From the NCBI GenBank assembly GCA_013002105.1, contig JABDKS010000649.1:1-25555 (forward strand): a stretch of 25,555 nt of DNA. The letters run 5' to 3'. Numbering within the stretch: the stretch's first letter is position 1; each line of letters begins with the position of its first letter. Position numbers and translations under genes: made by a program. This stretch comes from Pirellulaceae bacterium (GTDB lineage: Bacteria > Planctomycetota > Planctomycetia > Pirellulales > Pirellulaceae). This document shows positions 1 through 8,213 of this stretch, in pieces. Below the pieces are notes generated by a model, which made no database searches, had not been told where the DNA came from, and saw only the letters and a program-made list of their open reading frames with translations.

Positions 1-1
1 G

Positions 2-1648
2 CTCTCGGATCAGTCGCGTTCGCAACAAGGACAGAGTATCGCGTTCATGGACGAATTGTCCGCGTTGAATGATGCGATTCAACAGGCAGTCAAACAATCC
101 GATTGGGTCTTGTTGGGTGCGTTGGTCAATCAAGTGCTGGTACTCGTTCCCGAGAATACAAATTACCGACAAGTCGCCGATCAAGTTGCCCAGCGTTTGA
201 TCAATGAGGCATCCGCGGCGATGACTGTTCATGACTACGCGTCAGCCAGCGAAATGCTGCAAAGCGTTCCCGACGTCGCCCAAAATGATGACTTTGCCGC
301 GTTACGCGAAAAGATCGAAGAGCTCTGTTGGTATAGCGTTCAGTTGGATCGCGAGCCGTTCGCTACGGCGATGCTGGGACGACTGGCCGTTCGATTTTCC
401 AAGGAGTCACCGGACCATCAGCAGGTCAAGCAACTGCTGAAAGATCTGTCCGTCGCTGTCAAACAACAACCACCTCCCCGTCATGCGTTTGCGCCCTGGA
501 GTGCACCGCAGACGACTTGGGTTGGTGGCGATGTTGGAATACTGGCCGCTCCGCAAAGCATCCAGTGCGGCGAACAACCTGAACTTCGTCAGCATCGCGC
601 ACAGCTCTCGGTGGCGTTTGGCTTGGCGATTCAGGGGCTCGGCCGGTCTCGCGTCAGCGAGGGATTGTTGAGCAACAAGAAATCCGTCTTGTCGGCTCTG
701 TCACGTCGCAAACAGTCGTCCGCCTGGGGAATCGACATCGGTTCGACCGCGCTGCGTGCCGTCCGACTGGAGTTGGACGATGACGAAATCGTGTTAGCCG
801 ATGTGCAAGTGATCCCCTTTGAATCACCAATTTGCCGCGAGATAGGTCGCTCGCAGGACTTAGCGATCGGCGATGCAATCACTGCGTTCCTGAATGAAAA
901 AGAATCTGATCTCGTATCGGTTCCTGTCTGGATCAATCTGTCGGCAAGCGAGGTCGTCAGTCGCAACGTCGTGCTGCCACCAGTCCCAGACAAACAAGCC
1001 GACAAGATGTTGGACATGGAAATCGTGTCCCGCATTCCGTTGAACAAAGAAGATTTGGAACTCGTGCGTTGGATTGCACCGTTGAGTGACGGTGGCGAAT
1101 CGATTGGGCGACCAGCAATGATCTGCGCCGCACGAAAATCGGTAATCCAGCGGCGACTGGATCTGTGCAACCAAGCCGGTTTGACGGTAAACGGTTTGCA
1201 GTGCGACAGCGTTGCCCTGGTCAACTTCGCCGCTCATGAATTTGACGATTTATTCGGCCAAGAGAGTGATGCTGACGAAACGGTCGCGATCGTCGACGTC
1301 GGTGCGGCCACTTTGAATGTGGTGATCGCATCGGGCCGGGATCACAAAATCGCGACCTTCCAATACGGTGGCGAGGAACTGACGTCGCTCTTGGCTCGAT
1401 CGACCAACAAAACACTGGGCGACGCCGACACACTCAAGCGAAATCCGGCAGCGATCCAAAAGCCGGTCGAGATGTTCGCTCCGTTGGAAAATCGAATGGA
1501 TGTGATTCGATCGCGTCTGAAAAAGTCACTCACTCCGATTCAAAAGGAGTTGGAAGACTCCGACCGCAGCATCTCGCAGACCTGGTGCGTTGGTGGTGGT
1601 TGCCTATGCCACAGTTGGATCCGACGCGTTCTTTTGAAATCAAAATAG
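2..1648 (+). CDS. PilM-like actin-fold protein, 5' end outside the window
   Basis: The frame is open to the left edge, so the start is unknown. The first ATG inside the window is at 47 and has no clear ribosome binding site. Numbering from that ATG, residues 1-140 are predicted helical and resemble TPR-type repeats. Residues 187-199 (LSVAFGLAIQGLG) resemble the extreme C-terminal helix of PilM. Residues 227-234 (WGIDIGST) are the phosphate-1 loop that opens a PilM/FtsA actin fold, a second phosphate loop (VDVGAAT) lies near 423, and GGG lies near 516. The protein stops about 15 residues after GGG, roughly 40 residues short of ordinary PilM. PilM binds ATP on the cytoplasmic face of type IV pilus or type II secretion machines and recruits PilN. 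A DUF1559 lipoprotein follows 40 bp downstream. Family membership is well supported. The domain order is odd, and a role in pili is inferred. Confidence 0.75.
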   Translation, partial: LSDQSRSQQGQSIAFMDELSALNDAIQQAVKQSDWVLLGALVNQVLVLVPENTNYRQVADQVAQRLINEASAAMTVHDYASASEMLQSVPDVAQNDDFAALREKIEELCWYSVQLDREPFATAMLGRLAVRFSKESPDHQQVKQLLKDLSVAVKQQPPPRHAFAPWSAPQTTWVGGDVGILAAPQSIQCGEQPELRQHRAQLSVAFGLAIQGLGRSRVSEGLLSNKKSVLSALSRRKQSSAWGIDIGSTALRAVRLELDDDEIVLADVQVIPFESPICREIGRSQDLAIGDAITAFLNEKESDLVSVPVWINLSASEVVSRNVVLPPVPDKQADKMLDMEIVSRIPLNKEDLELVRWIAPLSDGGESIGRPAMICAARKSVIQRRLDLCNQAGLTVNGLQCDSVALVNFAAHEFDDLFGQESDADETVAIVDVGAATLNVVIASGRDHKIATFQYGGEELTSLLARSTNKTLGDADTLKRNPAAIQKPVEMFAPLENRMDVIRSRLKKSLTPIQKELEDSDRSISQTWCVGGGCLCHSWIRRVLLKSK

Positions 1649-1688
1649 TCACCCTCCACCCGCCGCCTCCAGTAGTTTTTGATTGAAC

Positions 1689-3797
1689 ATGTTCCGACAT
1701 TTCACCATCCCATTGATCATTCTGTGCGTGCTTGGTTTCACTGGCTGCTCTGGCCCCAGCACCGAAGACCTGATCATGCGCGCAGCACAACGCAAACGCC
1801 CGCGTGACGGCGACTTGGAGGAAGAAAAGAAACCGACCGCTGACAATTTGGCTGCCGAAACCCAGTCGGGCAAAAGCACTTCGGCTGACGCAGCGGAGAC
1901 GTCCAAGTTAGCCGGAATCAATGCGACGGCGGATGACGGCTCACCAGCCGTAACCGATGCCGCCTCTGGCGAAACAGCTCCGCTCGCGGGGATCACGATC
2001 AAGCCAATCGATGAACGAAAACCGGATCAGCCACTCAGTGAAACCGAACGACGACAACGAGCGTTCGATCATTTGAAAGGAATCGGCAAAGCCCTGGAGA
2101 AGTCAACGAACAACTACAAGTACTATCCCCGCAGATTCGCCTCGAACTCGGCTGGGATTCCCACGCTGTCATGGCGCGTCGAATTACTGCCTCACCTCGG
2201 GTACGAAGCTCTCTATAAACGTTTCGATCTCTCCAAGCCATGGAACATGGAGCCGAACAAATCATTGCTGCAGTACATCCCCGACGAATACGTCTCGCCC
2301 GAGCGTTTCGATACCAATACCAATTTTCTGCTTCCTGCCGCCCAAGCGTTGTTGTTCGGCGACAACAAGCCGATGCGTGCTGAAAAAGTCGAAGACGGCA
2401 TTGAAAATACAATCATGCTGCTGGAGATCGATGATGAATATTGTGTACCGTGGACGAAGCCGGCCGACTACGAACCAAAGAACATTCGGTTGATGCGAGC
2501 CGACCTGGGCCAACTGCGCGGCGATGGCACATTTGCATTGTGGGCCAATGGATGGCCAGTGTTGCTGGGCAGCGGACTAACGAACGAGCAATTGTTCAAA
2601 GCCATGACGTTTGAAGCCGGGGACACACAAAGAGCGGGGGACATTCATCGCGATATCACCGTGGGCGCCGTCAGCGACGCGGCCACAATCGTCGTCAGCA
2701 CCACCCCTACCGGACCTCCAACGGAATCTCCAAGCGAACTGAGCAAGCCGGAGCTTGTCAATGCAATTCCTCGCGAACGACCACCCACTGAAAGCGAAAT
2801 CGCCACGGCGTCAAAGATGCTGCGCGAAATCTACGCCAAGCGAATGACCGACGCCAAAAAGAATAGCGAAAAACGATCGTTGGCGAGCGAAATGATATCC
2901 GATGCCGCCCAAATGCCGTCGGATCTGGCCGGCGCCTTTACGCTGCAATCCGCCGCGATGAAGTTGGCGTCCGATAGCGGCGGCGTCGAACAACTCTGCG
3001 AGGCGATCGATCAACGCGTTGGACGGTTCGACGTCGATGCGTACGACCAGAATATGGCGGCACTGTTGAATTTCGCCAAAATGTCCTTCGACAAAGATCC
3101 CGATGAAATCGAGGGCGAAGAATACCTGGCCCGCTCGCTACGAGTGATCCGAGCGGCAATCTCTGTCAACGACTTCGTCGGTGCTGCGGCTTTGGCAAGA
3201 CACTCCTTTGGGTTCATCGATCGCGATAACTACGACGAACTCCCCAAAGACCTGAACCGTTTGCGAGTCCTGCTGGCATCGGCGCAGCGGGAGTTCGACA
3301 AAGCTTCGGAACATTTGCAGGCCTATCGCGACGATCCGAACGATGTCGATGCCGCTGCAACGTTCGGCCGGTTTCTCTGTTTCATTAAGGGCGACTGGGA
3401 AGTCGGCTTGCCGCTGTTGGCCATGGGCGGAAACAAAACGTTGATGCAGATGGCCCAGTTGGATCTGCAAGGCGCCAGTTCTTTTCGCGACGAAATGGTC
3501 ATTGGCGATGCCTGGTGGGAACTCTCACAGCAGACGCGCAACGGTCTCTATCGCCAAGCATCACAGGAACGTGCCGCGTTCTGGTATCGACAAGCGGTCT
3601 CTCAGGTGCCGCCATCGCTGGACAAAATCCATGTCGAATCCCGGTTGAGTCAACTGAAGAACAGCCAACCGACTAGTCCGATTGCACTGGTCGAACACTT
3701 GGCCAAAGAAGTCGGCGTCGACCTGAGCCAAAGTCTGTCCGACATCGCCAACGGTCAGCGAAAGATCGCCCGCCGCAATGATGACGGCGACGATTGA
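1689..3797 (+). CDS. DUF1559-domain lipoprotein
   Basis: The ATG at 1689 is preferred to the in-frame TTG at 1683 because it gives a compact lipoprotein signal, with a hydrophobic stretch at residues 7-17 and lipobox FTGC (Cys20). An Ala/Thr/Asp-rich linker follows. Residues of about 110-310 then match DUF1559 (SBP_bac_10), a family greatly expanded in Planctomycetes: PTLSWRVELLPHLGYEALY, a run on a dated or specified set of residues, 'DGIENTIMLLE', and 'LRGDGTFALWANG'. Typical DUF1559 proteins have an N-terminal pilin-like methylation helix. This one has a lipobox instead. The C-terminal half (about 370-700) is helical, alanine-rich and TPR-like, with an aromatic patch (AFWYRQAVSQ) typical of such repeats. 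It lies 40 bp after the PilM-like gene and may be cotranscribed. Membrane anchoring is well supported. The molecular role of DUF1559 is unknown. Confidence 0.8.
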   Translation: MFRHFTIPLIILCVLGFTGCSGPSTEDLIMRAAQRKRPRDGDLEEEKKPTADNLAAETQSGKSTSADAAETSKLAGINATADDGSPAVTDAASGETAPLAGITIKPIDERKPDQPLSETERRQRAFDHLKGIGKALEKSTNNYKYYPRRFASNSAGIPTLSWRVELLPHLGYEALYKRFDLSKPWNMEPNKSLLQYIPDEYVSPERFDTNTNFLLPAAQALLFGDNKPMRAEKVEDGIENTIMLLEIDDEYCVPWTKPADYEPKNIRLMRADLGQLRGDGTFALWANGWPVLLGSGLTNEQLFKAMTFEAGDTQRAGDIHRDITVGAVSDAATIVVSTTPTGPPTESPSELSKPELVNAIPRERPPTESEIATASKMLREIYAKRMTDAKKNSEKRSLASEMISDAAQMPSDLAGAFTLQSAAMKLASDSGGVEQLCEAIDQRVGRFDVDAYDQNMAALLNFAKMSFDKDPDEIEGEEYLARSLRVIRAAISVNDFVGAAALARHSFGFIDRDNYDELPKDLNRLRVLLASAQREFDKASEHLQAYRDDPNDVDAAATFGRFLCFIKGDWEVGLPLLAMGGNKTLMQMAQLDLQGASSFRDEMVIGDAWWELSQQTRNGLYRQASQERAAFWYRQAVSQVPPSLDKIHVESRLSQLKNSQPTSPIALVEHLAKEVGVDLSQSLSDIANGQRKIARRNDDGDD

Positions 3798-3805
3798 ACA
3801 AAAAA

Positions 3806-3831
3806 AACGCCGCCCAAGATTGGGCAGCGTT
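3806..3831. terminator. bidirectional intrinsic terminator
   Basis: The arms AACGCCGCCCAA and TTGGGCAGCGTT pair over 12 bp with one mismatch. Seven A residues precede them and a T-rich tail (TTTCGTTTCTT) follows. It lies 8 bp past the lipoprotein stop, between convergent genes, so it can end transcripts from both strands. Confidence 0.85.
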
Positions 3832-3912
3832 TCGTTTCTTCGGCAGGCCCGGACGGACCCTGGTATCATCGCGCCAGAACACGTCCTGGCCCACGTCGAA
3901 CCGCCAAGTCTT

Positions 3913-5643
3913 CTAGAACCGTGACTGAAACTGGAAGTAGAAGAAGTCGGCGTCAGCGTCGGTTGGGACACCAGCGGTCGTCGAATAATAATCACCCGCA
4001 TTGAAATGCGAGTAACCCAACAAGACATTGTTCCGCGGGTTCAAATTGATGTTCAATAGTACATCGATTTCTTGACCCAACTCCTTATCGCCTGCCGCGT
4101 TCGCCGCATTGAACGGTTGCATCGTCACGCCGTAGGGCGTGGTGGCTTGATCCAAGAAAAAGTGGTGATACCACAAGATCAATTTCACCTTCGGGCCCAT
4201 CACGGGAGTGATGAACTGGAAGTTAATGTCGTGGAGATTCCGTCGGCCAAACAAGTCCATCAGTCCATTGTACTTGTGAGCAAGCGGGAACAAGTGGTCG
4301 AAGCTGTCGTCACCGCGTGCGGCCGGAACGTCGTCGCCACCGGAGGCGTAGTCGTACCACGCCCAGACGATCGGGTTCCACTCGCCACAATGTGTGCAAA
4401 TGCTCAGTTTCTTACCCAGACCTCCGGTGAAGAAACTAGCGCTGTGGCTACCGTAACCAGGACTGTTGTCGCCGAACTGAACGCCGCCTTCGATGTCGTA
4501 CAACACACCCCGATCGGACGTCCCGCTGATGCGGCTGCCCAAGGTGTGGTAGCTGAAGTCAACGACATCGTTCACTAAACCCAAGTAATAGGCGTCCATC
4601 GTGCCCAACGCGGTGTTGGAGTTCGAGGCGTAGACGCCAAAGAAATCGACATCTTCATTGGCATCGTCGACCTTGTCTTCGTTCGCGGCATTGCGATTCA
4701 TCGGATTGACAAAGAATCCATCGACTGTCACGTCGCCCGCTTTATAAGTGCCACGAACACCATCGAAAGTCCGACGCGTGTTGGCCCAGTCCAGTGGTGA
4801 AACCAATCGTTGCGAACCCAGCAGCAACTCTTGTCGTCCCAATCGAATCGACAATGAATCCGTCAGTCTTGTATCCAGAAATAGATTCTGAATTTCGCCA
4901 CGGTTCTCTTCGATAGGACGATTATTGAAAGTCTCTCCGCCCGAGTCGGCGTATAGGTATTCGCCGTAGATCCGGAAGACATCGTTCAGGCGCAAGTTGG
5001 CGAACATGCGGTAACGCGTCAACCAAAACTCGTCATCGCGACCGGTCAAACCGAGTCCACGATGATTGTTTTCGTGGTGATAACGCATGCGAACTTCGCC
5101 GCCAACGTCCAATCGGCCATCCCACATGCCTTTGAGTCCGTCACCCAAGAACGATGGACCGTCATAACATCGATCGTTCAGGTAGCTGTAATCGTTGGCG
5201 TAGAAGACACCTTTGTAGGCGCCAACCATTTTCGCTGTGGCTGCTTCTTTCTTTTTCTTGGTGCAGCAGGTGCTGTTACAGCAACGACAGGGCGTAGCTG
5301 CATAGGTCGGTGCCGCATCCGCACTTGGTTGGGCCTTTTCGACAGGCTGGGCGTCAGGTTCCGCCATCGGAGTTGGCTGAGCAGGCGCTGTGGTCGGCAC
5401 AGGTGGTTCGTCATACTCATTCTGAGCTGCCACCACCTGGACCGAGCCGTGGCGCGTGTCGTTGATGACAGTTATAGGGGTGGTATGAATTTCTTCGAGC
5501 GCAGCCGAACTGTTCGAGTCGAAGTAGGACTGTGGAGATGCACCATTGGACGCGTCTTGAGCCGACACAACGCTGGTTGTGCCAATGGCCAAGGTCATTG
5601 CCGAAGCAAACACCCGCGCATGGTGCCATGGTCGAATAGACAT
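3913..5643 (-). CDS. alginate-export-family outer-membrane porin
   Basis: This 576-residue protein begins with a Sec signal peptide (MSIRPWHHAR, a hydrophobic core to residue 27, likely cleavage near SVVSA/QD). A Pro/Ala-rich linker follows at about 75-115, then a Cys cluster CRCCNSTCC (119-127) followed by KKKK. From about residue 175 the sequence is a beta-barrel of the alginate-export type: GGEVRMRYHH, WLTRYRMFANLRL, 'IRLGRQELLLGSQRLVSP' and 'RRTFDGVRGTY'. The last residue is Phe (QSRF), as expected for BAM-dependent barrels. The start at 5643 has a good ribosome binding site (AGGAAGG) upstream. The gene diverges from the nitrate operon across 0.8 kb. Its substrate cannot be read from sequence. 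Alginate need not be the ligand, and a general anion or nitrate entry route is only suggested by position. Confidence 0.85.
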   Translation of the reverse strand: MSIRPWHHARVFASAMTLAIGTTSVVSAQDASNGASPQSYFDSNSSAALEEIHTTPITVINDTRHGSVQVVAAQNEYDEPPVPTTAPAQPTPMAEPDAQPVEKAQPSADAAPTYAATPCRCCNSTCCTKKKKEAATAKMVGAYKGVFYANDYSYLNDRCYDGPSFLGDGLKGMWDGRLDVGGEVRMRYHHENNHRGLGLTGRDDEFWLTRYRMFANLRLNDVFRIYGEYLYADSGGETFNNRPIEENRGEIQNLFLDTRLTDSLSIRLGRQELLLGSQRLVSPLDWANTRRTFDGVRGTYKAGDVTVDGFFVNPMNRNAANEDKVDDANEDVDFFGVYASNSNTALGTMDAYYLGLVNDVVDFSYHTLGSRISGTSDRGVLYDIEGGVQFGDNSPGYGSHSASFFTGGLGKKLSICTHCGEWNPIVWAWYDYASGGDDVPAARGDDSFDHLFPLAHKYNGLMDLFGRRNLHDINFQFITPVMGPKVKLILWYHHFFLDQATTPYGVTMQPFNAANAAGDKELGQEIDVLLNINLNPRNNVLLGYSHFNAGDYYSTTAGVPTDADADFFYFQFQSRF

Positions 5644-6080
5644 GGCGGTGAGGTTCCTTCCTCGCTGGATCGTTTAGATAAAGGTCTTACTTTTCTGGCC
5701 GATTGATCGTGCTGGAACCTTTCGATCCCCACCTTCGAATCGATAAATTGCCGAGGCATAACCTGATCAACCCTCCCCGCGAGCTTCCGGTTCTCCAGGG
5801 AGTATCTGTTGAATCGACGCCGGAGGTCGGTGAAACTGAGCTCTATGCGACAGAGCCAAACATCGCGAACAACCCGTATATCTGGCACTCAAACAGCTAC
5901 GCGGTTGCACAGACATTCAGCAACAAGCGAGATCGTCGGGCGATGAGACCCTGATACAAGCGCAGACCAGCCACTCAAAGCCACGGATGGAACCACTGAC
6001 GATTCATTCATAAGTATCGTTCATCACTACAATCGCGACCCGTTGGCAAAATCTCATCGATACGGCTTGGTTCCCGCCCT

Positions 6081-6108
6081 CATTGGCCGGCTAACGAATG
6101 GGCCAATG
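6081..6108. promoter_or_regulatory. 8-bp perfect dyad in the divergent region
   Basis: The arms CATTGGCC (6081-6088) and GGCCAATG (6101-6108) are perfect inverted repeats around a 12-nt spacer. No T-run follows on either strand, so this is more likely a protein site or RNA structure than a terminator. Confidence 0.35.
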
Positions 6109-6205
6109 TCCCCCCAACGCCACGCAACTTGGCACCGATGCCTTGGAATTGTGCATCCCTTCGCGTCTCGATTGCTTCACATCAAGAGCAGCAAATCGCG
6201 TGAAA

Positions 6206-6227
6206 CAAAACATTGAGCTTTGTTTTG
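6206..6227. promoter_or_regulatory. candidate enhancer dyad for the sigma-54 promoter
   Basis: CAAAAC-N10-GTTTTG forms a 22 bp dyad whose half-sites agree at 8 of 11 positions. Its centre lies about 127 bp upstream of the predicted start site near 6344, within the usual range for NtrC-type enhancer sites. The sequence does not match the classical enteric NtrC consensus, so the binding protein is unknown. Confidence 0.4.
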
Positions 6228-6316
6228 GGCGTAGGGGAAAACTGTTTGCCTTTGTCAACACATGTCGTCTCATCGAGCCGACCTTCGCCGTTTCGCGGTG
6301 CGTGCTCACCGGAGCT

Positions 6317-6333
6317 TTGGCACGGGCGTTGCG
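6317..6333 (+). promoter_or_regulatory. sigma-54 (RpoN) -24/-12 promoter of the nitrate operon
   Basis: TTGGCACGGGCGTTGCG matches the consensus YTGGCACG-N4-TTGCW at every defined position except the last. GG (6319-6320) and GC (6331-6332) have the exact 12-base spacing that sigma-54 requires. The predicted start site is near 6344, giving a leader of about 100 nt before nrtA. Nitrogen-limitation control through an NtrC-type activator is the natural inference. No activator gene lies in this window. Confidence 0.85.
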
Positions 6334-6445
6334 TGGGGTTCATTTGCACACTCTCGATCACCGGCGAGACGTGCCCCCCCTCGCAGTGGCGGAATGCGAA
6401 GGAATGCAGTTCCACAATTTCAACTTTTACTAGCCACTACGACGG

Positions 6446-8002
6446 ATGCAACGAATGCACTTCTGCTCTCTTCCCAGTCGCGGTACGTCTACGTTCTCAC
6501 GTGCGTTGACCATCGTACTACTCAGTTGTGTCGCCTTCGGCATCGGCTGCAGCGACTCGCAAATCACGCTTGATGATCTCGAGTCTGCGGTCGCCGCGCA
6601 TGAAAAGGCGATCGCTGATGCCGCCATTCCGGATTCTGGCGAGACTGCTGACGACGACGCGACGTCTGATACTGAGCCTGAACCGATCCTTATCGCCGAT
6701 GTGTTGGACATCGAAAAACCCGATCTGAAATTTGGGTTCATCAAACTGACCGACTGTGCTCCGCTGGTCATTGCCAAGGAAAAAGGCTACTTCGAAGACG
6801 AGGGACTCAACGTCGAAGTCGAAGCACAATCCAACTGGAAAGTCCTGCTCGATCGCGTGATTGACGGTCAATTGGACGGTGCCCACATGCTGGCTGGCCA
6901 GCCGATCGGAGCAACCATCGGATTTGGCACCAAGGCGCACGTGATCACTGCCTACAGTTTGGACTACAACGGCAACGGCATCACAGTCAGTAACGACATT
7001 TGGAAACAGATGCAGGAGAACGACGAAGCGTTGCAAAGTGAAACGCCGCCGCATCCCATTTCTGCCGCATCGCTCAAGCCAATCGTCGATAGCTACAAAC
7101 AAGAGGGCAAAGATTTCAACATGGGAATGGTGTTCCCAGTAAGCACGCACAATTATGAAATCCGCTATTGGCTAGCTGCCGCCGGAATTCACCCTGGTTT
7201 TTACACCGAAGAAAACATCACCGGCATGGTGGACGCCGATGTATTGCTCTCGGTCACACCGCCACCGCAAATGCCGGCGACCTTAGAAGCCGGAACAATT
7301 CTGGGCTACTGCGTTGGTGAGCCGTGGAATCAACAAGCGGTTATCAAAGGCATTGGCGTTCCAGTCACGACCAACTACGACATTTGGAAAAACAACCCAG
7401 AAAAGGTCTTCGGTGTCTCGGCTGAGTGGGATGAGAAGTACCCCAATACGCACATCGCGATTGTCAAAGCGTTGATTCGTGCCGGCAAGTGGCTCGATGA
7501 AACCGACGCGAGTGGCAAACTGGTCAACCGACAAGAAGCGGCGAAGATTCTTAGCGGTAAAGACTACGTCGGTGCCGACGAGGACGTGATCGACAACTCC
7601 ATGACCGGCACGTTTGTCTTTCAGAAAACGGACGTCCGTCCGATGCCCGATTTCAACGTGTTCTTCAAACATGAAGCCAGTTATCCCCACTACAGCGACT
7701 GCATTTGGTTTTTGACACAGATGCGCCGTTGGGGCCAGATCACTGAGCCTCAGCCGGCCAGTTGGTATGCGGAGCGAGCAAAAGAGATTTACAAGCCGGA
7801 GATCTACCGCAAGGCGGCAGCCATGTTGGTTGCCGAGGGTAAGGTCGACGAAAGCGAATTTCCTGCGGCGGACTACGACGGCTACCGACCCGCCTCTGGC
7901 GACTTCATCGATGGCAACACGTATGACGCCAAGGATCCGATTGGATACATCAACAGCTTCGTCATCGGAAACAAGGACGAAGAAACGTTGGCAAAGCAAT
8001 AA
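6446..8002 (+). CDS. nrtA: nitrate/nitrite ABC transporter substrate-binding lipoprotein
   Basis: This is the solute-binding component of a nitrate/nitrite importer. The 518-residue protein has a lipoprotein signal (hydrophobic core at about 19-33, lipobox FGIGC with Cys35) and an acidic linker to about residue 85. The NrtA/CmpA fold follows: [20 protein letters not shown], the hallmark of the family, then '[12 protein letters not shown]'-like text near 145 ([18 protein letters not shown]) and [18 protein letters not shown] near 233. The start at 6446 is chosen for the signal peptide. An in-frame ATG at 6455 is the alternative, and neither has a clear Shine-Dalgarno site. It is the first gene after the sigma-54 promoter. 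NrtA and bicarbonate-binding CmpA are close relatives, but the downstream nasA and nirA make nitrate or nitrite the likely ligand. The C-terminal 150 residues run longer than in many homologues. Confidence 0.93.
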   Translation: MQRMHFCSLPSRGTSTFSRALTIVLLSCVAFGIGCSDSQITLDDLESAVAAHEKAIADAAIPDSGETADDDATSDTEPEPILIADVLDIEKPDLKFGFIKLTDCAPLVIAKEKGYFEDEGLNVEVEAQSNWKVLLDRVIDGQLDGAHMLAGQPIGATIGFGTKAHVITAYSLDYNGNGITVSNDIWKQMQENDEALQSETPPHPISAASLKPIVDSYKQEGKDFNMGMVFPVSTHNYEIRYWLAAAGIHPGFYTEENITGMVDADVLLSVTPPPQMPATLEAGTILGYCVGEPWNQQAVIKGIGVPVTTNYDIWKNNPEKVFGVSAEWDEKYPNTHIAIVKALIRAGKWLDETDASGKLVNRQEAAKILSGKDYVGADEDVIDNSMTGTFVFQKTDVRPMPDFNVFFKHEASYPHYSDCIWFLTQMRRWGQITEPQPASWYAERAKEIYKPEIYRKAAAMLVAEGKVDESEFPAADYDGYRPASGDFIDGNTYDAKDPIGYINSFVIGNKDEETLAKQ

Positions 8003-8016
8003 GCGAAGACGCCCGG

Positions 8017-8040
8017 CAACGCGGTTGGGGAACCGCGTTG
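8017..8040 (+). repeat. perfect hairpin after nrtA
   Basis: CAACGCGGTT and AACCGCGTTG pair perfectly over 10 bp with a GGGG loop, 15 bp after the nrtA stop. There is no T-run, so it resembles an mRNA-stabilising or attenuating structure more than a full intrinsic terminator. Confidence 0.6.
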
Positions 8041-8105
8041 TCAATGTGTACGAGCGTGTTGGCTGACCGCCTCAGTCGGCACGTTTCGGAAGCGGCCTTC
8101 AAGGC

Positions 8106-8136
8106 CGGGCGTTAGGGCTCCGGTGCCCTACGCCCG
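8106..8136. repeat. GC-rich palindromic element between nrtA and nrtB
   Basis: CGGGCGTTAGGGC (8106-8118) pairs with GCCCTACGCCCG (8125-8136) with a single bulged base and a 6-nt loop. A further odd palindrome, CGGCCTTCAAGGCCG, overlaps it at 8093-8107. The form is that of a REP-like intergenic element. Copy number in the genome cannot be judged here. Confidence 0.5.
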
Positions 8137-8213
8137 ACCTGGCCGTGAGCCACACCCGACAAACAACTGACAAAAACTCAATTCTGAAAACCCATTGATA
8201 GTTTGGATAGGCA

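Larger units (their letters stand above)
5644..6445. other. divergent intergenic regulatory region
   Basis: This 802 bp stretch separates the porin (minus) from the nitrate operon (plus). I see no convincing gene in it: the short open frames have unusual composition, no ribosome binding site and no recognisable protein motif. It holds a hairpin-forming dyad at 6081-6108, a palindrome GGCACCGATGCC-like core at 6131-6142, a dyad at 6206-6227 and a sigma-54 promoter at 6317-6333. No convincing sigma-70 or sigma-54 promoter was found for the porin. Confidence 0.7.

Noticed and set aside
1560..1690. Frameshift at the 3' end of the PilM-like gene
   Set aside because: Reading on in another frame (MPQLDPTRSFEIK and on to a stop at the start of the next gene) gives no PilM C-terminal helix, so a simple frameshift does not restore the missing part.
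4072..4578. 168-codon plus-strand frame opposite the porin
   Set aside because: It lies wholly antisense to a well-supported porin gene, has no recognisable protein motif and follows the codon shadow of that gene.
5062..5706. 214-codon plus-strand frame opposite the porin N-terminus
   Set aside because: Low-complexity Arg/Cys-rich product antisense to the signal peptide and linker of the porin; no ribosome binding site or family resemblance.
5882..5898. Second sigma-54-like site, CTGGCAC-N5-CAGCT, plus strand
   Set aside because: GG/GC spacing is right but the -12 element is poor (CAGC for TTGC), and it lies about 550 bp from nrtA with a far better site closer.
5703..5954. 83-codon plus-strand frame in the divergent intergenic region
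   Set aside because: No ribosome binding site, no signal or domain, and it lies where promoter sequences for the porin are expected. I cannot exclude a small protein, but see no support.
6131..6142. GGCACCGATGCC as an NtrC site or sigma-54 promoter
   Set aside because: It is only a short imperfect palindrome, and the GG-to-GC spacing is wrong for sigma-54.
6518..8044. Two long minus-strand frames opposite nrtA (253 and 210 codons)
   Set aside because: Both are antisense to clear NrtA coding sequence and show no family motif; long antisense frames are common at this codon bias.
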